Shown here: piece after piece, positions 36,890 through 47,660 of the stretch
Numbering within the stretch: the stretch's first letter is position 1
Layout of the letters: each line of letters begins with the position of its first letter
Assembly: GCA_017848115.1 (NCBI GenBank)
Contig: JAGAKZ010000016.1
Span: forward strand, 1-64,000
Length of the DNA: 64,000 nt
Reading direction: 5' to 3'
Source of the DNA: Oscillospiraceae bacterium
GTDB taxonomy: Bacteria > Bacillota > Clostridia > Oscillospirales > Ruminococcaceae
The notes under the pieces: generated by a model
What the model was told of the DNA's origin: nothing
Database searches by the model: none
Seen by the model: only the letters and a program-made list of their open reading frames with translations
Made by a program: the position numbers and the translations under genes

Positions 36890-38086
36890 ATGAATATTCT
36901 CGTTATCAACGCCGGAAGTTCATCACTCAAGTATCAGCTTATTGATATGAAAGATGAAACTGTAATTGCAAAAGGAAACTGCGACAGAATAGGAATCGGC
37001 GGACACATTTCACACAAAACTTCTGACAACCGCGTATTTGACGCTGACTGTGACTTCCCTACACATACTGAAGCTTTCCAGAAACTCGTAGAAGTTCTTA
37101 CTACAGGCGATGCTGCTGTAATTTCTTCTATGGACGAAATCTCAGCAGTTGGTCACAGAGTCGTACAGGGTGCTGAAATATTCTCAGAAACATGTATAGC
37201 AACAGACGAAGTTATCGACAAGATCGACGAACTTTCCGAACTTGCTCCTGTTCACAACCACCCTCATGCTCTTGCACTCAGAGCTTGTAAATCAGTTATA
37301 CCTGCAAACGTTAAGCAGGTAGTAGTATTTGATACAAGTTTCCACCAGACAATGCCTAAGAAAGCATACATGTACGGTGTACCTTACGAATGCTACGAAA
37401 AATTCCACGTTCGTAAATACGGTTTCCACGGCACATCACATCGTTTTGTAACTGCAAAGCTTGCTGAAGCTATGGGCAAAAAACCTGAAGAACTCAAGAT
37501 AGTTTCATGCCACCTCGGAAACGGCTCATCAATCACAGCTGTTGACGCAGGCAAGTCTGTTGATACTACTATGGGATTCACACCGCTTGACGGTCTTATC
37601 ATGGGTACAAGATGCGGTGCTATCGACGCTTCTGCTGTAACATTTATCCAGAACAAACTCGGTATGTCACCGGCTGAAACCAGCGATTACCTCAACAAGA
37701 AATCAGGTTTCCTCGGAGTATCAGGAATTTCAAGTGATAACCGTGATATCACAGCGGCTATCGCTGAAGGAAACGAAAGAGCAAAGCTCACTTCAGAAAT
37801 GCTTACATACCAGATCAAGAAGTACATCGGTTCATTTGCAGCTGCAATGAACGGTCTTGATGCAGTTATCTTTACAGGCGGTATCGGCGAAAATGCTCCT
37901 GAAGTACGTCAGGCTGTATGTGACGATATGAGCTTCTTCGGAATCGAAGTTGACAAGGATCTCAACAATGTAAGAGGCGAACTCCGCAAGATTTCTTCAG
38001 AAAACTCAAAGGTTCAGGTATGGGTAGTTCCTACAAACGAAGAACTCCTCATCGCTCGTGATACTCTTGCAATGGTACAGGGCTAA
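36890..38086 (+). CDS. ackA: Acetate kinase
   Basis: Interconverts acetyl phosphate and ADP with acetate and ATP, the energy-yielding end of acetate fermentation. 398 residues. INAGSSSLKYQL at the N-terminus, VFDTSFHQTMP, HGTSHRFV, SCHLGNGSSI and FTGGIGENAPEVR are all family motifs. AAGGAAAG upstream of the ATG. Its usual partner pta is not adjacent in this window. Monocistronic, ending in a strong hairpin. Confidence 0.98.
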   Translation: MNILVINAGSSSLKYQLIDMKDETVIAKGNCDRIGIGGHISHKTSDNRVFDADCDFPTHTEAFQKLVEVLTTGDAAVISSMDEISAVGHRVVQGAEIFSETCIATDEVIDKIDELSELAPVHNHPHALALRACKSVIPANVKQVVVFDTSFHQTMPKKAYMYGVPYECYEKFHVRKYGFHGTSHRFVTAKLAEAMGKKPEELKIVSCHLGNGSSITAVDAGKSVDTTMGFTPLDGLIMGTRCGAIDASAVTFIQNKLGMSPAETSDYLNKKSGFLGVSGISSDNRDITAAIAEGNERAKLTSEMLTYQIKKYIGSFAAAMNGLDAVIFTGGIGENAPEVRQAVCDDMSFFGIEVDKDLNNVRGELRKISSENSKVQVWVVPTNEELLIARDTLAMVQG

Positions 38087-38200
38087 TAATTTATAATCTA
38101 TCGAATATTATATCATATCGGATTATAAAAAACAATATAAAAATACAATAAAGTCTTGTCAGATTTTTTTACGCTTTTATTGACAGGATCAAAAATAATG

Positions 38201-38239
38201 AACTCCCGAAAATCAGGTATCATTTTGATTTCGGGAGTT
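38201..38239. terminator. Bidirectional terminator after ackA
   Basis: 11-bp stem (38201-38211 with 38229-38239), extended inward with one bulge, followed by a long T-rich run on the plus strand. The convergent AAA-ATPase gene ends 4 bases on. Confidence 0.85.
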
Positions 38240-38243
38240 TTAT

Positions 38244-39920
38244 TTATTTTTTCTTTATTTTACAGACTTTTTCACTACAGAAAGCTACACCGTATTTTAT
38301 TATATTTTCATATCCGTCATCAATAAGTTCAGCTTCATAGTTTCTTTCTTCTATCTGCCAGAGTGCCTCATCACATTTTTTATCAAGTTCTTTGTATTTT
38401 CCGGCTATTTTTATTTCTATTATTACAGCAACGCTTCTTCCCTGATATTCGCATATCACTATATCTGTTCTGCCTTTTCCGTTTTCACGGTTTGATTTTA
38501 CTGTATATTCATCTGTACCAAGTAACAGACCTGCCAGAAATCCATGATAGAAACTTTCATAGTTATCCTGATAACTTATGCACTTGCGTAACCATTTGTT
38601 CACTTCTTTTATAAATGTATCTGTATCTCCGCTTACAACGGCATTGAAAAGTTCACTTGTACCTGTGTTGCGTATTTTTTCTTTAAACCACTGCATTATT
38701 GTATTTTTATAAATACTTCTTACTTCCCTGTTTGGTATGACCATTTCACAATACTGGATATCTTCATCGATATACATATCTATCTGTTTTAAATAACCTG
38801 TAAATAAAAGAAAACTCCAGATATAGTCGCTGTTGATATCTACGTTACGATAAGTGATATCTTCGTATACCGGTTTTGTAACTGATTTTCCGTTCATGAG
38901 TTCCTGCAGGATCGCTTTGGTTTCTTCGCCTCCTGTAAATATAAGTTCTCTTATTATGTCATTAGAGCTTGTGTTGCTCCAGTAGGGTAAAAGTGTTGCT
39001 TTATCTTTTGATATAACAGCTTTTACATATTTTAAAACGCTCCACGGATTGTAGATATCTGTTTCTCCGAATTGATATCCGTTGTACCATGCTTTTATTT
39101 CTGAAGACTTTTCGGTTATTTTATAATGTTTCATGATCTCATCTACTTCCGGTTCTGTAAATCCGAAGTACGATGAAAAACTGTTATTGATAACCGAACA
39201 TATTTCAAGATTATTGAGTCCGGTAAATATGCTTTCTTTTGATACTCGCAGACAACCTGTTAATATTCCAAGTTCTAGTGAGTTATTAGTTTTTAAGGCA
39301 CTTTCAAAAACTGAGCGGATAAGGTCTGTCATTTCATTATAATATCCTCTGAAATATGCGTTCTCAAGTGGCACATCATATTCGTCTATAAGGATTATTA
39401 CGTTTTTTTCGTATGCTTTGCAAAGACAATCGGAGAGAAATTTTACGCTGTACAGATATAAATCCATATCTGCTGTATCATCACATATGGATTCATATTT
39501 TTTCTTATCAGATTCTGATATATTCTGAGATTTTAATACTTGGCGATGTCTGTCAAATTCATCTGAGATTATTTTTTTAAACAGAGCAAAAGAACTTTCA
39601 TATGTTGCTTGTTTCATGCTTTTGAGCGACAGACTTATTACGGGATATTGACCCATATGAGCTTTGTATTTGTCACCGGCCTGTGATATTTTTAAGGCGT
39701 TGAAAAGATATGAGTTGTCCTGATCTGTTTTTTCAAAATAATACTGTATCATGCTCATATTGAGCGTTTTTCCGAATCTGCGAGGGCGGGTGCAGAGAAT
39801 TACTTTTGAAGTATTGTCTATTATTTCTTTTAGCATCAGTGTTTTGTCTATATACAAACAGTTGTTTTCTATTATTTCTTTGAAATTTTCACGTCCTATA
39901 GGTATTGGCTTAAAGTTCAT
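38244..39920 (-). CDS. AAA-ATPase-like protein with intact PD-(D/E)XK domain
   Basis: 558 residues, with AAGGAG before the ATG. P-loop-like RPRRFGKT at 45-52, Walker B VIILIDEYD, and a C-terminal nuclease-fold domain with GRTDIVI (Asp486) and IIEIK (Glu502, Lys504). This is the full family architecture, which the paralogue at 384-1691 has lost. Function unknown; the family is abundant and expanded in gut anaerobes and has been suggested to act in defence or mobile-element biology, without proof. Confidence 0.88.
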   Translation of the reverse strand: MNFKPIPIGRENFKEIIENNCLYIDKTLMLKEIIDNTSKVILCTRPRRFGKTLNMSMIQYYFEKTDQDNSYLFNALKISQAGDKYKAHMGQYPVISLSLKSMKQATYESSFALFKKIISDEFDRHRQVLKSQNISESDKKKYESICDDTADMDLYLYSVKFLSDCLCKAYEKNVIILIDEYDVPLENAYFRGYYNEMTDLIRSVFESALKTNNSLELGILTGCLRVSKESIFTGLNNLEICSVINNSFSSYFGFTEPEVDEIMKHYKITEKSSEIKAWYNGYQFGETDIYNPWSVLKYVKAVISKDKATLLPYWSNTSSNDIIRELIFTGGEETKAILQELMNGKSVTKPVYEDITYRNVDINSDYIWSFLLFTGYLKQIDMYIDEDIQYCEMVIPNREVRSIYKNTIMQWFKEKIRNTGTSELFNAVVSGDTDTFIKEVNKWLRKCISYQDNYESFYHGFLAGLLLGTDEYTVKSNRENGKGRTDIVICEYQGRSVAVIIEIKIAGKYKELDKKCDEALWQIEERNYEAELIDDGYENIIKYGVAFCSEKVCKIKKK

Positions 39921-40081
39921 ATTGCAACCGCTCCTTTTGGTTTTGTCTTATTGATATTATACACTATTTTCAGGGAGTTGGCAATAATGAGATTCTGTGT
40001 ACAATTTATATCAGATACCTTTTACAAGTTTCTTCAATAATCATTCTGGCTTCATCATAAAGACTGCATTTGATTTAAATG

Positions 40082-40440
40082 TCAAAATAACTTATTTATA
40101 AGAACTCCTGCACCAATCCAACAATTTCTGCCTATATGTACGGGCATATTGTACTGATATACTTTTTCACGAAGTTCCGGGCAAATGGGGTGTCCTGCTG
40201 TTGCAACCGTAACGTGAGGTCCGAACATCGTATAGTCACCTACATATATATGGGTGTCGTCTACGAGTGTCAGTCCGAAGTTTGCGTAGATATATTTGCC
40301 GAAATGACAATGACTGCCTCCGAAAGTTGAATGGAAAGGTGGTTCGAGGTAACATCCTACGATGATCCACATAATTCAGAAGTTTGTCATCTGATCTTAG
40401 AAGAAGTAGATTACATAAAATCAGAGATAAATAATCGAAC
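40082..40440 (-). pseudogene. Broken sugar O-acetyltransferase (LacA/Maa type)
   Basis: The minus frame from 40372 gives EPPFHSTFGGSHCHFGKYIYANFGLTL and continues with MFGPHVTVATAGHP and HIGRNCWIGAGVLI, the left-handed beta-helix of maltose/galactoside O-acetyltransferases. An in-frame stop lies two codons before the ATG at 40372, and the expected N-terminal RSDDKLLNY piece is in another frame (to about 40440). The C-terminus ends abruptly after GVLI where the family continues with about 50 more residues. So it is frameshifted and truncated at both ends. Confidence 0.8.
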
Positions 40441-40473
40441 AGAAAAGTCATATCTTATTGCATTATAAAAAAG

Positions 40474-40497
40474 ACTGCACATCAAAAGCCGTGCAGT
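40474..40497. other. Small hairpin in scar zone
   Basis: 7-bp inverted repeat ACTGCAC / GTGCAGT with a 10-base loop, between two gene remnants. Possibly an old terminator. Confidence 0.4.
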
Positions 40498-40525
40498 AAT
40501 AAAGAAGTATTCAAATATGTAGCAG

Positions 40526-40556
40526 AAGGTTGCGTAGGAAAAACCTACGCAGCCTT
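40526..40556. terminator. Hairpin at the end of the recombinase remnant
   Basis: 13-bp stem with one G-U pair (40526-40538 with 40544-40556), 5-base loop, followed by TCTCTTTTTG on the plus strand. It overlaps the last codons of the recombinase remnant. Confidence 0.6.
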
Positions 40557-40793
40557 TCTCTTTTTGTCGTAGTCCATACTGTCAGCGACAGCAATGGACG
40601 TTGCAACGTGAAATCTGAAATGGATTTCGATTTTCTGTTTTCTTCTGCCGCTTGATTTGTCAGGTGCGTGAACGACGATTTTCTCAATCAGCTCGTGCAT
40701 TATTTCAGGAGTTAACTTTGTGATTATCTCGTACTTCCGAACAACCTGTATGAATTGTGCCGTTTCGGTAGCTTTTTGCTGAGATTTTTCCAT
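40545..40793 (-). pseudogene. C-terminal remnant of a serine recombinase
   Basis: 82 residues. FIQVVRKYEIITKLTPEIMHELIEKIVVHAPDKSSGRRKQKIEIHFRF is the C-terminal domain of large serine recombinases, and aligns with the C-terminal stretch of the complete recombinase at 41785-43401 ([21 protein letters not shown]). The catalytic and zinc-ribbon domains are missing upstream. It marks an earlier mobile element at this spot. Confidence 0.8.
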
Positions 40794-41003
40794 AAGTCAG
40801 TACCAGAAGTGTTCCATTTTTGCCCCAATTTTTTCTCAAAAAAGTCTCAGAAAAGTCTCACGGTAAAAACGCCTGCCCGATTTGTTACGCACCTCCGAAA
40901 ATAACGGCGCAATTCGTTACGCACCATTTGTTATGATTGAATTATTGAGGGAGATGTTGTATAATGAGATTGAATAAAATATGATTTTAAGGAGAGATTA
41001 TCA

Positions 41004-41462
41004 ATGGAAATTATAACGTTTAATCCTGATATGCAACAATCGGTGGACGATTTTTTCAGCAAATGCTTTTCTGCTGTTGGCATACCATATTCTCCGATGG
41101 ACAGACACGCTGATATTGCTAATGTCGAACAGTATTATATGCAAGACGGTTGCTTTTGGTGCCTTTTCGACAATCAGACTCTTGTAGGAACTGTTGCGTT
41201 ACGCACCATTGACCTTGATAATAAAGTTGTTGAGCTTAAGCGTATGTTTGTATTACCTGAATATCAAGGCAAAGGCTATGGCAGATTACTTTTGAATTAC
41301 GCTATAGCCTACGCAAGAGAGCAACAGTATAATAAAATATGCTTGGATACCAGAAAACAATTTTCTGCTGCACAACATCTGTATCGTAGTAGCGGTTTTC
41401 AAGAAACTGAGAAATATAATGATAACGACTGTGCAGAACTTTATTTTGAATTAGTTTTGTGA
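41004..41462 (+). CDS. GNAT family N-acetyltransferase
   Basis: 152 residues with AAGGAG 8 bases before the ATG. The acetyl-CoA-binding motif A is KRMFVLPEYQGKGYGRLLL and the end is LYRSSGFQETEKY. Substrate unknown. It lies between two recombinase-derived sequences and is probably accessory; three GTTACGCACC copies surround or enter it. Confidence 0.88.
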   Translation: MEIITFNPDMQQSVDDFFSKCFSAVGIPYSPMDRHADIANVEQYYMQDGCFWCLFDNQTLVGTVALRTIDLDNKVVELKRMFVLPEYQGKGYGRLLLNYAIAYAREQQYNKICLDTRKQFSAAQHLYRSSGFQETEKYNDNDCAELYFELVL

Positions 41463-41784
41463 TACTGCCTTGTTTCGTTACGCATCTATTATAACAAACA
41501 TTCTTCATGAAAAGTATTTCAAAACGTCCTGTAATTATAATTGTATCATAGTCGTTGTTTCGTTTTCGGGACAATGACTATTTTTCTAAAAAAATATTTT
41601 TTCATCTGTCTTTCAATCGAGCGTAAGCGAGATTTCAAGTCAAGGGGTTTGGGTTCTCCCAACAATTTTTTGTATTTGTCTGTACTGACAATTTTCGGAG
41701 AAAAGTGGGCAGTGTATAGACAAATGCTATGATTTTTTCTCATTGTGCACCTAATTGTAAAAACGGTACCAAATCAAGTACACA
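41463..41784. other. Non-coding stretch at left edge of the mobile element
   Basis: About 320 bases with no convincing gene; two short opposing open frames (41541-41743) have no ribosome site and no recognisable product. The left attachment end of the element should lie here, since the recombinase gene ends at 41785, but no direct repeat could be fixed by eye. Confidence 0.5.
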
Positions 41785-43422
<1,638 letters not shown>

Positions 43423-43497
43423 TTACAAACAGCAGATTTATGATTTTTGTGTATTCACATTTTAACATATCCGAGGTTAAAAGTAAAGGTACTGCTG

Positions 43498-43526
43498 TTG
43501 TAATATTCAAAATTTTATGGTATACT
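43498..43526 (+). promoter_or_regulatory. Promoter for the STAND NTPase gene
   Basis: TTGTAA (43498-43503), a 17-base spacer and TATACT (43521-43526), then AGGGAGG 8 bases before the ATG. The recombinase is divergent. Confidence 0.7.
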
Positions 43527-43558
43527 CTATGTAAGAATTTTTAAGGGAGGTTGGCAGA

Positions 43559-45844
43559 ATGTTACGCTGTGATTTCAGTTCGGTAATCGGAATAATCAGA
43601 GAATATATAAGCGAGGGCAACGCAACAACCCAGCCCGAGCTTATCGGCGACCTTTTCTGCACCTTTCTTGAAAAGAACGAGGATTTCGATTTTGATAACG
43701 GGCAGATTAACCGCTGGATAAAAGGCTTAGCCGCCGTAAGTCCGAAAATAGCCGAGTTCTATCAGCATAAATCCGCCGCTGAAAGTCTTGCTGCGGATAT
43801 TGAAACACTTATCTTCCCGATTTTGCACGATACCGCTATGGCGGCTGAAAATATACACACTCTCGTGATGAACGATATATCCGTTTCAGAGCAGAAAAGG
43901 AACGAGCTGACCGCAGAATATCCTGAAGATATAGCCGCATTTATGGCAACCGTCATAATATTTGCAATAAGCCGCAAATTTGAAAAGCGTGATATAAAAG
44001 CCCTTGCATTGGGAACATTATCACCTGTTGTATCAGATATGATTTTCGACGGCGAAGTACCGAAGCCCTGCAAGCATTTCTGCGGCAGAGATACCGAGCT
44101 TGAAAGCTTACACGAATTGCTGAACACACATAATAAGGTTTTCATTCACGGTATTGCAGGTATCGGCAAGAGCGAATTTGCCAAAGCTTATGCAAACGCA
44201 CACAAAAAGGACTACACCAACATTCTGTATTTTCAGTATAACAGTAGCTTGCAGAAAATGATTGCCGGTATGGATTTTGCAGACGACAATTCGGGTGATG
44301 ATGAAACAGAACGTTTCAGAAAGCACAACCGTTTCCTGCGCAGTCTTAAGGACGATACCCTGATTATCGTTGACAATTTCAACACTACCGCTTCAAAGGA
44401 AACAAAGCTGGATATCCTTATGAAATACAACTGCCGTGTTATCTTTACCACACGCAGCAGCTTTGAAGTCGGAACAGCCTTTGAGCTGACCGAAATTTCC
44501 GATATTGATACCCTTTTAAGCCTTGCGAGAAAATTCTATTCCGACCTTGACAGCAACAGAGAAACTGTTGTAAAAATAATCGAAGCCGTGCATCGTCACA
44601 CTCTTGCAGTTGAAATGTCTGCAAGACTGCTTCAAAAGGGAATGCTTGAGCCTGACGAGCTGCTGTCTGCTCTTTTAAATTCAAGTGCAAATCCTGACAG
44701 CCCCGATAAAATCGGAATAAACAAGGATGGCATAAACACCAAAGCTACATATTACAACCATATCCGCACGCTGTTTTCGCTGTATCTTCTTGATGAGGAC
44801 AAGCAGAGCATTATGCGCTGTATGGTCTTTGTTCCCCAGACGGGTATCCGCGCAAGAATGTTTGCAAAGTGGCTGGGGCTTAATGCAATGGACGATATAA
44901 ACGAGCTTGTTGAGCTTGGCTTTATCACAAATTCCGAAATGGATAAAATCTCGCTTCTGCCTATGGTTAGGGATATTGCGACCACGGATTTATCAGCGTC
45001 AGTAACAAGCTGTATTACTCTGCTTAATTCAATCCAACAGATTTGCTTACGACACGGAGAGGACGTTCCTTACAGAAAAACACTGTTTGAAATTGTCGAA
45101 AGCGTTATCCGTTATGCCGAAAAAGATAATTTATCTTTGTATATCCGCTTTATCGAGGACGCATTTTCATATATGGAAAAGTACAAGTATGAAAGCGGTA
45201 TGCGGCTTATTGTTTCTGAAATGGATATGTATAAAAATAAGCTTTCGCCCAATGACTTTGCACTGCTTTATGACTGTAAATCTACTGTTGAAGCAATGCT
45301 GAACAATAATGTCACGAAGGCAATCGCACTTTCGGAAAAAGCTGTGCAGACCTGTATTCCCGAAGCTAATCTGCACCTTGCCGCAAATCTGAATATGAAC
45401 CTCGGTTACTATTATCACCTTAACAAAAATACTGTTAAAGCCAAAGAATATATGGAAAAAGGTCTTGCATATATGTGGGAGCATAACGAGCCGAACAATG
45501 ATGTTGTCATTATGCTCCACAACTATGCTAATCTTATGAGTGACCTCGGCGAGCCGATTAAGGCTGTCCGTGCAATGAAAAAGTGTGCGGAGATGATAAA
45601 GGCAGCGCATACGGAAGTGTGTGTTGATTACGCCGACCTTTATCTTGATATTGGTATCATTTATCTGCAAATGCAGAATACCGCCTCCGCTTTTTCATCG
45701 TTTGAAGAAGCGTGCAGGGTTTACAAAGCTGTGCTAAGTGAAAACGAGATACAACAAAAGTGCGGTGTGGTACTGGATTTCTGCAAGTCAATGAATATTT
45801 CGTCAACTCCCGATTTCCTTACCTTTACCCGAAATACTGAATAA
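43559..45844 (+). CDS. STAND NTPase (NB-ARC-like) with C-terminal TPR repeats
   Basis: 761 residues. Residues 1-175 form a helical N-terminal domain I do not recognise. The NTPase core has Walker A GIAGIGKS (198-205), Walker B TLIIVDNF and the sensor RVIFTTRSS, followed by a winged-helix-like region with MRCMVFVPQTGIRARMFAKWLGL. The last 180 residues contain at least three TPR-like helix pairs (NLGYYYHLNKNTVKAKEYM, ANLMSDLGEPIKAVRAM, GIIYLQMQNTASAFSSFEEA). STAND proteins act as ligand-triggered switches; bacterial ones include regulators and anti-phage sensors. Here it is the only gene of the element on the plus strand and looks like cargo. No known effector domain is visible. Confidence 0.85.
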   Translation: MLRCDFSSVIGIIREYISEGNATTQPELIGDLFCTFLEKNEDFDFDNGQINRWIKGLAAVSPKIAEFYQHKSAAESLAADIETLIFPILHDTAMAAENIHTLVMNDISVSEQKRNELTAEYPEDIAAFMATVIIFAISRKFEKRDIKALALGTLSPVVSDMIFDGEVPKPCKHFCGRDTELESLHELLNTHNKVFIHGIAGIGKSEFAKAYANAHKKDYTNILYFQYNSSLQKMIAGMDFADDNSGDDETERFRKHNRFLRSLKDDTLIIVDNFNTTASKETKLDILMKYNCRVIFTTRSSFEVGTAFELTEISDIDTLLSLARKFYSDLDSNRETVVKIIEAVHRHTLAVEMSARLLQKGMLEPDELLSALLNSSANPDSPDKIGINKDGINTKATYYNHIRTLFSLYLLDEDKQSIMRCMVFVPQTGIRARMFAKWLGLNAMDDINELVELGFITNSEMDKISLLPMVRDIATTDLSASVTSCITLLNSIQQICLRHGEDVPYRKTLFEIVESVIRYAEKDNLSLYIRFIEDAFSYMEKYKYESGMRLIVSEMDMYKNKLSPNDFALLYDCKSTVEAMLNNNVTKAIALSEKAVQTCIPEANLHLAANLNMNLGYYYHLNKNTVKAKEYMEKGLAYMWEHNEPNNDVVIMLHNYANLMSDLGEPIKAVRAMKKCAEMIKAAHTEVCVDYADLYLDIGIIYLQMQNTASAFSSFEEACRVYKAVLSENEIQQKCGVVLDFCKSMNISSTPDFLTFTRNTE

Positions 45845-46397
45845 TCCGCACAACCAAATCCAACACAACTGCAATAGGCGAAATCCATAACAGTATATCC
45901 TGCCAGCTTTCGACCTTACGCATTTTCTCAATGACTTTTTTAACGTTAGCAGTCTGCACCTTGCATTTATCGGTGCAGACTGTGATTTTTTCTTCCATAG
46001 CGGTAACGGATTTCTGCGAAGCGTCAAGCATTTTTGCAAAGGAAGCCGCCTGCTGTTTCTGAATATTTCCGTAAACATTATTCAGAATATCAACGACTTC
46101 TCCCTTTATTCCTTTTCTGTACTGCTCTTGCACGTTCAGCGTGTTCAGCTGATTGTCGTTCATCTTCTGCAGCTCTCTTTCGGTAGCGGTCATAAAGTCG
46201 GTCAAAGTCCTGCACATCTTCTCCGTGGTTGCGAGAAGGAGCGCTACCTGCAATTTGTCCTCTGCCTCTTGTCTGTCCTGTTCCCGAAGCGACAGCACCT
46301 TCCGATACAAATCGTTCAAGTCCAGCTGTGGCTTCGTCAAATCCGTATGCGGTTGACTGCTCAAGCTGTTCGGTGCGTTGTTTCTTGGTAAGCTCAT
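45825..46397 (-). CDS. Membrane-anchored coiled-coil mobilization protein (MobB-like)
   Basis: 190 residues, starting at ATG 46397 inside mobA with a strong AAAGGGG about 8 bases upstream, so the start is well supported although it overlaps mobA by 308 bases in another frame. The body is a long Gln/Lys/Glu-rich helix (coiled coil likely) and the last 22 residues, ILLWISPIAVVLDLVVRIIQYF, are a membrane helix. In the unrelated plasmids RSF1010 and ColE1, mobB is likewise encoded within mobA, and RSF1010 MobB is membrane-associated; a parallel role is inference. It ends 20 bases inside the convergent STAND gene. Confidence 0.75.
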   Translation of the reverse strand: MSLPRNNAPNSLSSQPHTDLTKPQLDLNDLYRKVLSLREQDRQEAEDKLQVALLLATTEKMCRTLTDFMTATERELQKMNDNQLNTLNVQEQYRKGIKGEVVDILNNVYGNIQKQQAASFAKMLDASQKSVTAMEEKITVCTDKCKVQTANVKKVIEKMRKVESWQDILLWISPIAVVLDLVVRIIQYFG

Positions 46398-47238
46398 ATT
46401 CTATCCCCTTTCTTGTATAGATTTCTCCAAGCCTGCTTCCTCTGACGGAAACAGGCTTTCCGTTTTTGTCCTTGTATTCTGGGTGTCGGTAGGAAACGGT
46501 GTTTCCCGCAACTCGGCACTCCACATTGTAATGCTCCGACAGTCCTCGGATAACATCGTCAAAGGTCTTGTTGTTTGGGTCGGCAAGCTCAATCTGAATA
46601 ACCTCCCGAAGCTCGTCCTTGAAGGTTTCCGCACCACGCTTTTTCATCTGCTGTTCCGCAAAGCTTTCTCTGTCACGCTGATTATCCAAATCGTGATTGT
46701 AGAAATTATCACGGACGGAATTTACAAGTCCACGTTTTAAGCATTGTTCTCCGAAGAACTCGGACATCTCATACAAATCACGCTGATTTCTGCGGTAGGA
46801 CTTGCCCGTGTCGAAATTGCAGTTGCTGACAAGAAAATGTGTGTGAATATGCTCACGGTCTGTATGCACCGCAAACAAAACCTCAAAGCCCTTATCATAC
46901 ATAAACTCTTTCGCAAACTCTTTTGCAATTTCGTATGCTTCTCGGTAACTGAGCTTATCGTTATCGTCAGGGTGAAACGATATTGACAGCTTGTGAGCAA
47001 GAATTGTATTTGGCTTTAATTTGCTGTAAGACTTTCCGTTCAGCTTTCGTGTAACAAGAATACTGTTTGCGAAATTATCACGATTACAGCCGAGAGCGTC
47101 GTACAGATCGTGTGCAGTTTTAACCGTTCCGTTACGCACTTGTTCGGGCTTCTTACCGAGCATATACAGTGCGGCGGCTTTAAGCTGGCCTGCGGATTTG
47201 CAGGGCTTGTAATCTACGTTCACATTTCCGAAGGGCAT
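46090..47238 (-). CDS. mobA: Relaxase / mobilization nuclease
   Basis: 382 residues. The histidine triad VHTDREHIHTHF (His125, His130, His132, His134) coordinates the metal, and the nucleophile is probably Tyr25 in AALYMLGKK. This fits the MOBP-type relaxases of small Firmicutes elements. It nicks oriT and pilots the strand into the recipient using another element's conjugation machine. AGGAGAG lies upstream and mobC ends one base before it. The C-terminal 100 residues are read over by the MobB-like frame. Confidence 0.93.
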   Translation of the reverse strand: MPFGNVNVDYKPCKSAGQLKAAALYMLGKKPEQVRNGTVKTAHDLYDALGCNRDNFANSILVTRKLNGKSYSKLKPNTILAHKLSISFHPDDNDKLSYREAYEIAKEFAKEFMYDKGFEVLFAVHTDREHIHTHFLVSNCNFDTGKSYRRNQRDLYEMSEFFGEQCLKRGLVNSVRDNFYNHDLDNQRDRESFAEQQMKKRGAETFKDELREVIQIELADPNNKTFDDVIRGLSEHYNVECRVAGNTVSYRHPEYKDKNGKPVSVRGSRLGEIYTRKGIEYELTKKQRTEQLEQSTAYGFDEATAGLERFVSEGAVASGTGQTRGRGQIAGSAPSRNHGEDVQDFDRLYDRYRKRAAEDERQSAEHAERARAVQKRNKGRSR

Positions 47239-47601
47239 TTAATCACTCTCCTGAACGTTGACGCTGGGTTTATCCAGAAAATGGCTGACCTTATCAAATA
47301 TATTAAAGTACGCCGTCCTCATTCGGAGTATTTCTCCCTCGGCTTCCGTGTGTCTGCCGATATTGACGAGGTAGGCAATCTGATTGAGATTTACACCGAT
47401 TTTGCGAAGCTCACTGCAAAGGCATTTCACATCATCTGTGAAATGGTAAGCCTTGACTTTTGAGCCTTTCAGCAACTTCACAAGAAAATCGGTTTTGCTG
47501 AGTCCGCTGGCGGCTTGCTTTTTGTTGAACAGGGCAAGCTCGCCGTCGGACAATCGTATCGCAAGCTGATGACTGCGGTTTCTGTTGATTTTTTGTGTCA
47601 A
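47239..47601 (-). CDS. mobC: Mobilization accessory protein MobC
   Basis: 120 residues from TTG 47601, set by AAAGGAG 5 bases upstream; an ATG at 47640 lies inside the upstream palindrome. RNRSHQLAIRLSDGELALF followed by SKTDFLVKLL is a ribbon-helix-helix-like DNA-binding start, and LRKIGVNLNQIAYLVN is the MobC family motif. It helps the relaxase open oriT. Directly abuts mobA. Confidence 0.9.
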   Translation of the reverse strand: MTQKINRNRSHQLAIRLSDGELALFNKKQAASGLSKTDFLVKLLKGSKVKAYHFTDDVKCLCSELRKIGVNLNQIAYLVNIGRHTEAEGEILRMRTAYFNIFDKVSHFLDKPSVNVQESD

Positions 47602-47634
47602 AAAATCTCCTTTCTCCGTGCTTGGCACGGTGTT

Positions 47635-47657
47635 ATGCAAACCGTATCGGTTTGCAT
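47635..47657. promoter_or_regulatory. Palindrome upstream of mobC
   Basis: Two perfect 10-base arms, ATGCAAACCG and CGGTTTGCAT, around a 3-base centre, 33 bases before the mobC start. Its position fits an autoregulatory operator for MobC/relaxase, or part of oriT. Confidence 0.65.
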
Positions 47658-47660
47658 CAA

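Noticed and set aside
41541..41743. Two opposite short ORFs at the left edge of the mobile element.
   Set aside because: No ribosome site, no recognisable protein, and they overlap each other completely.
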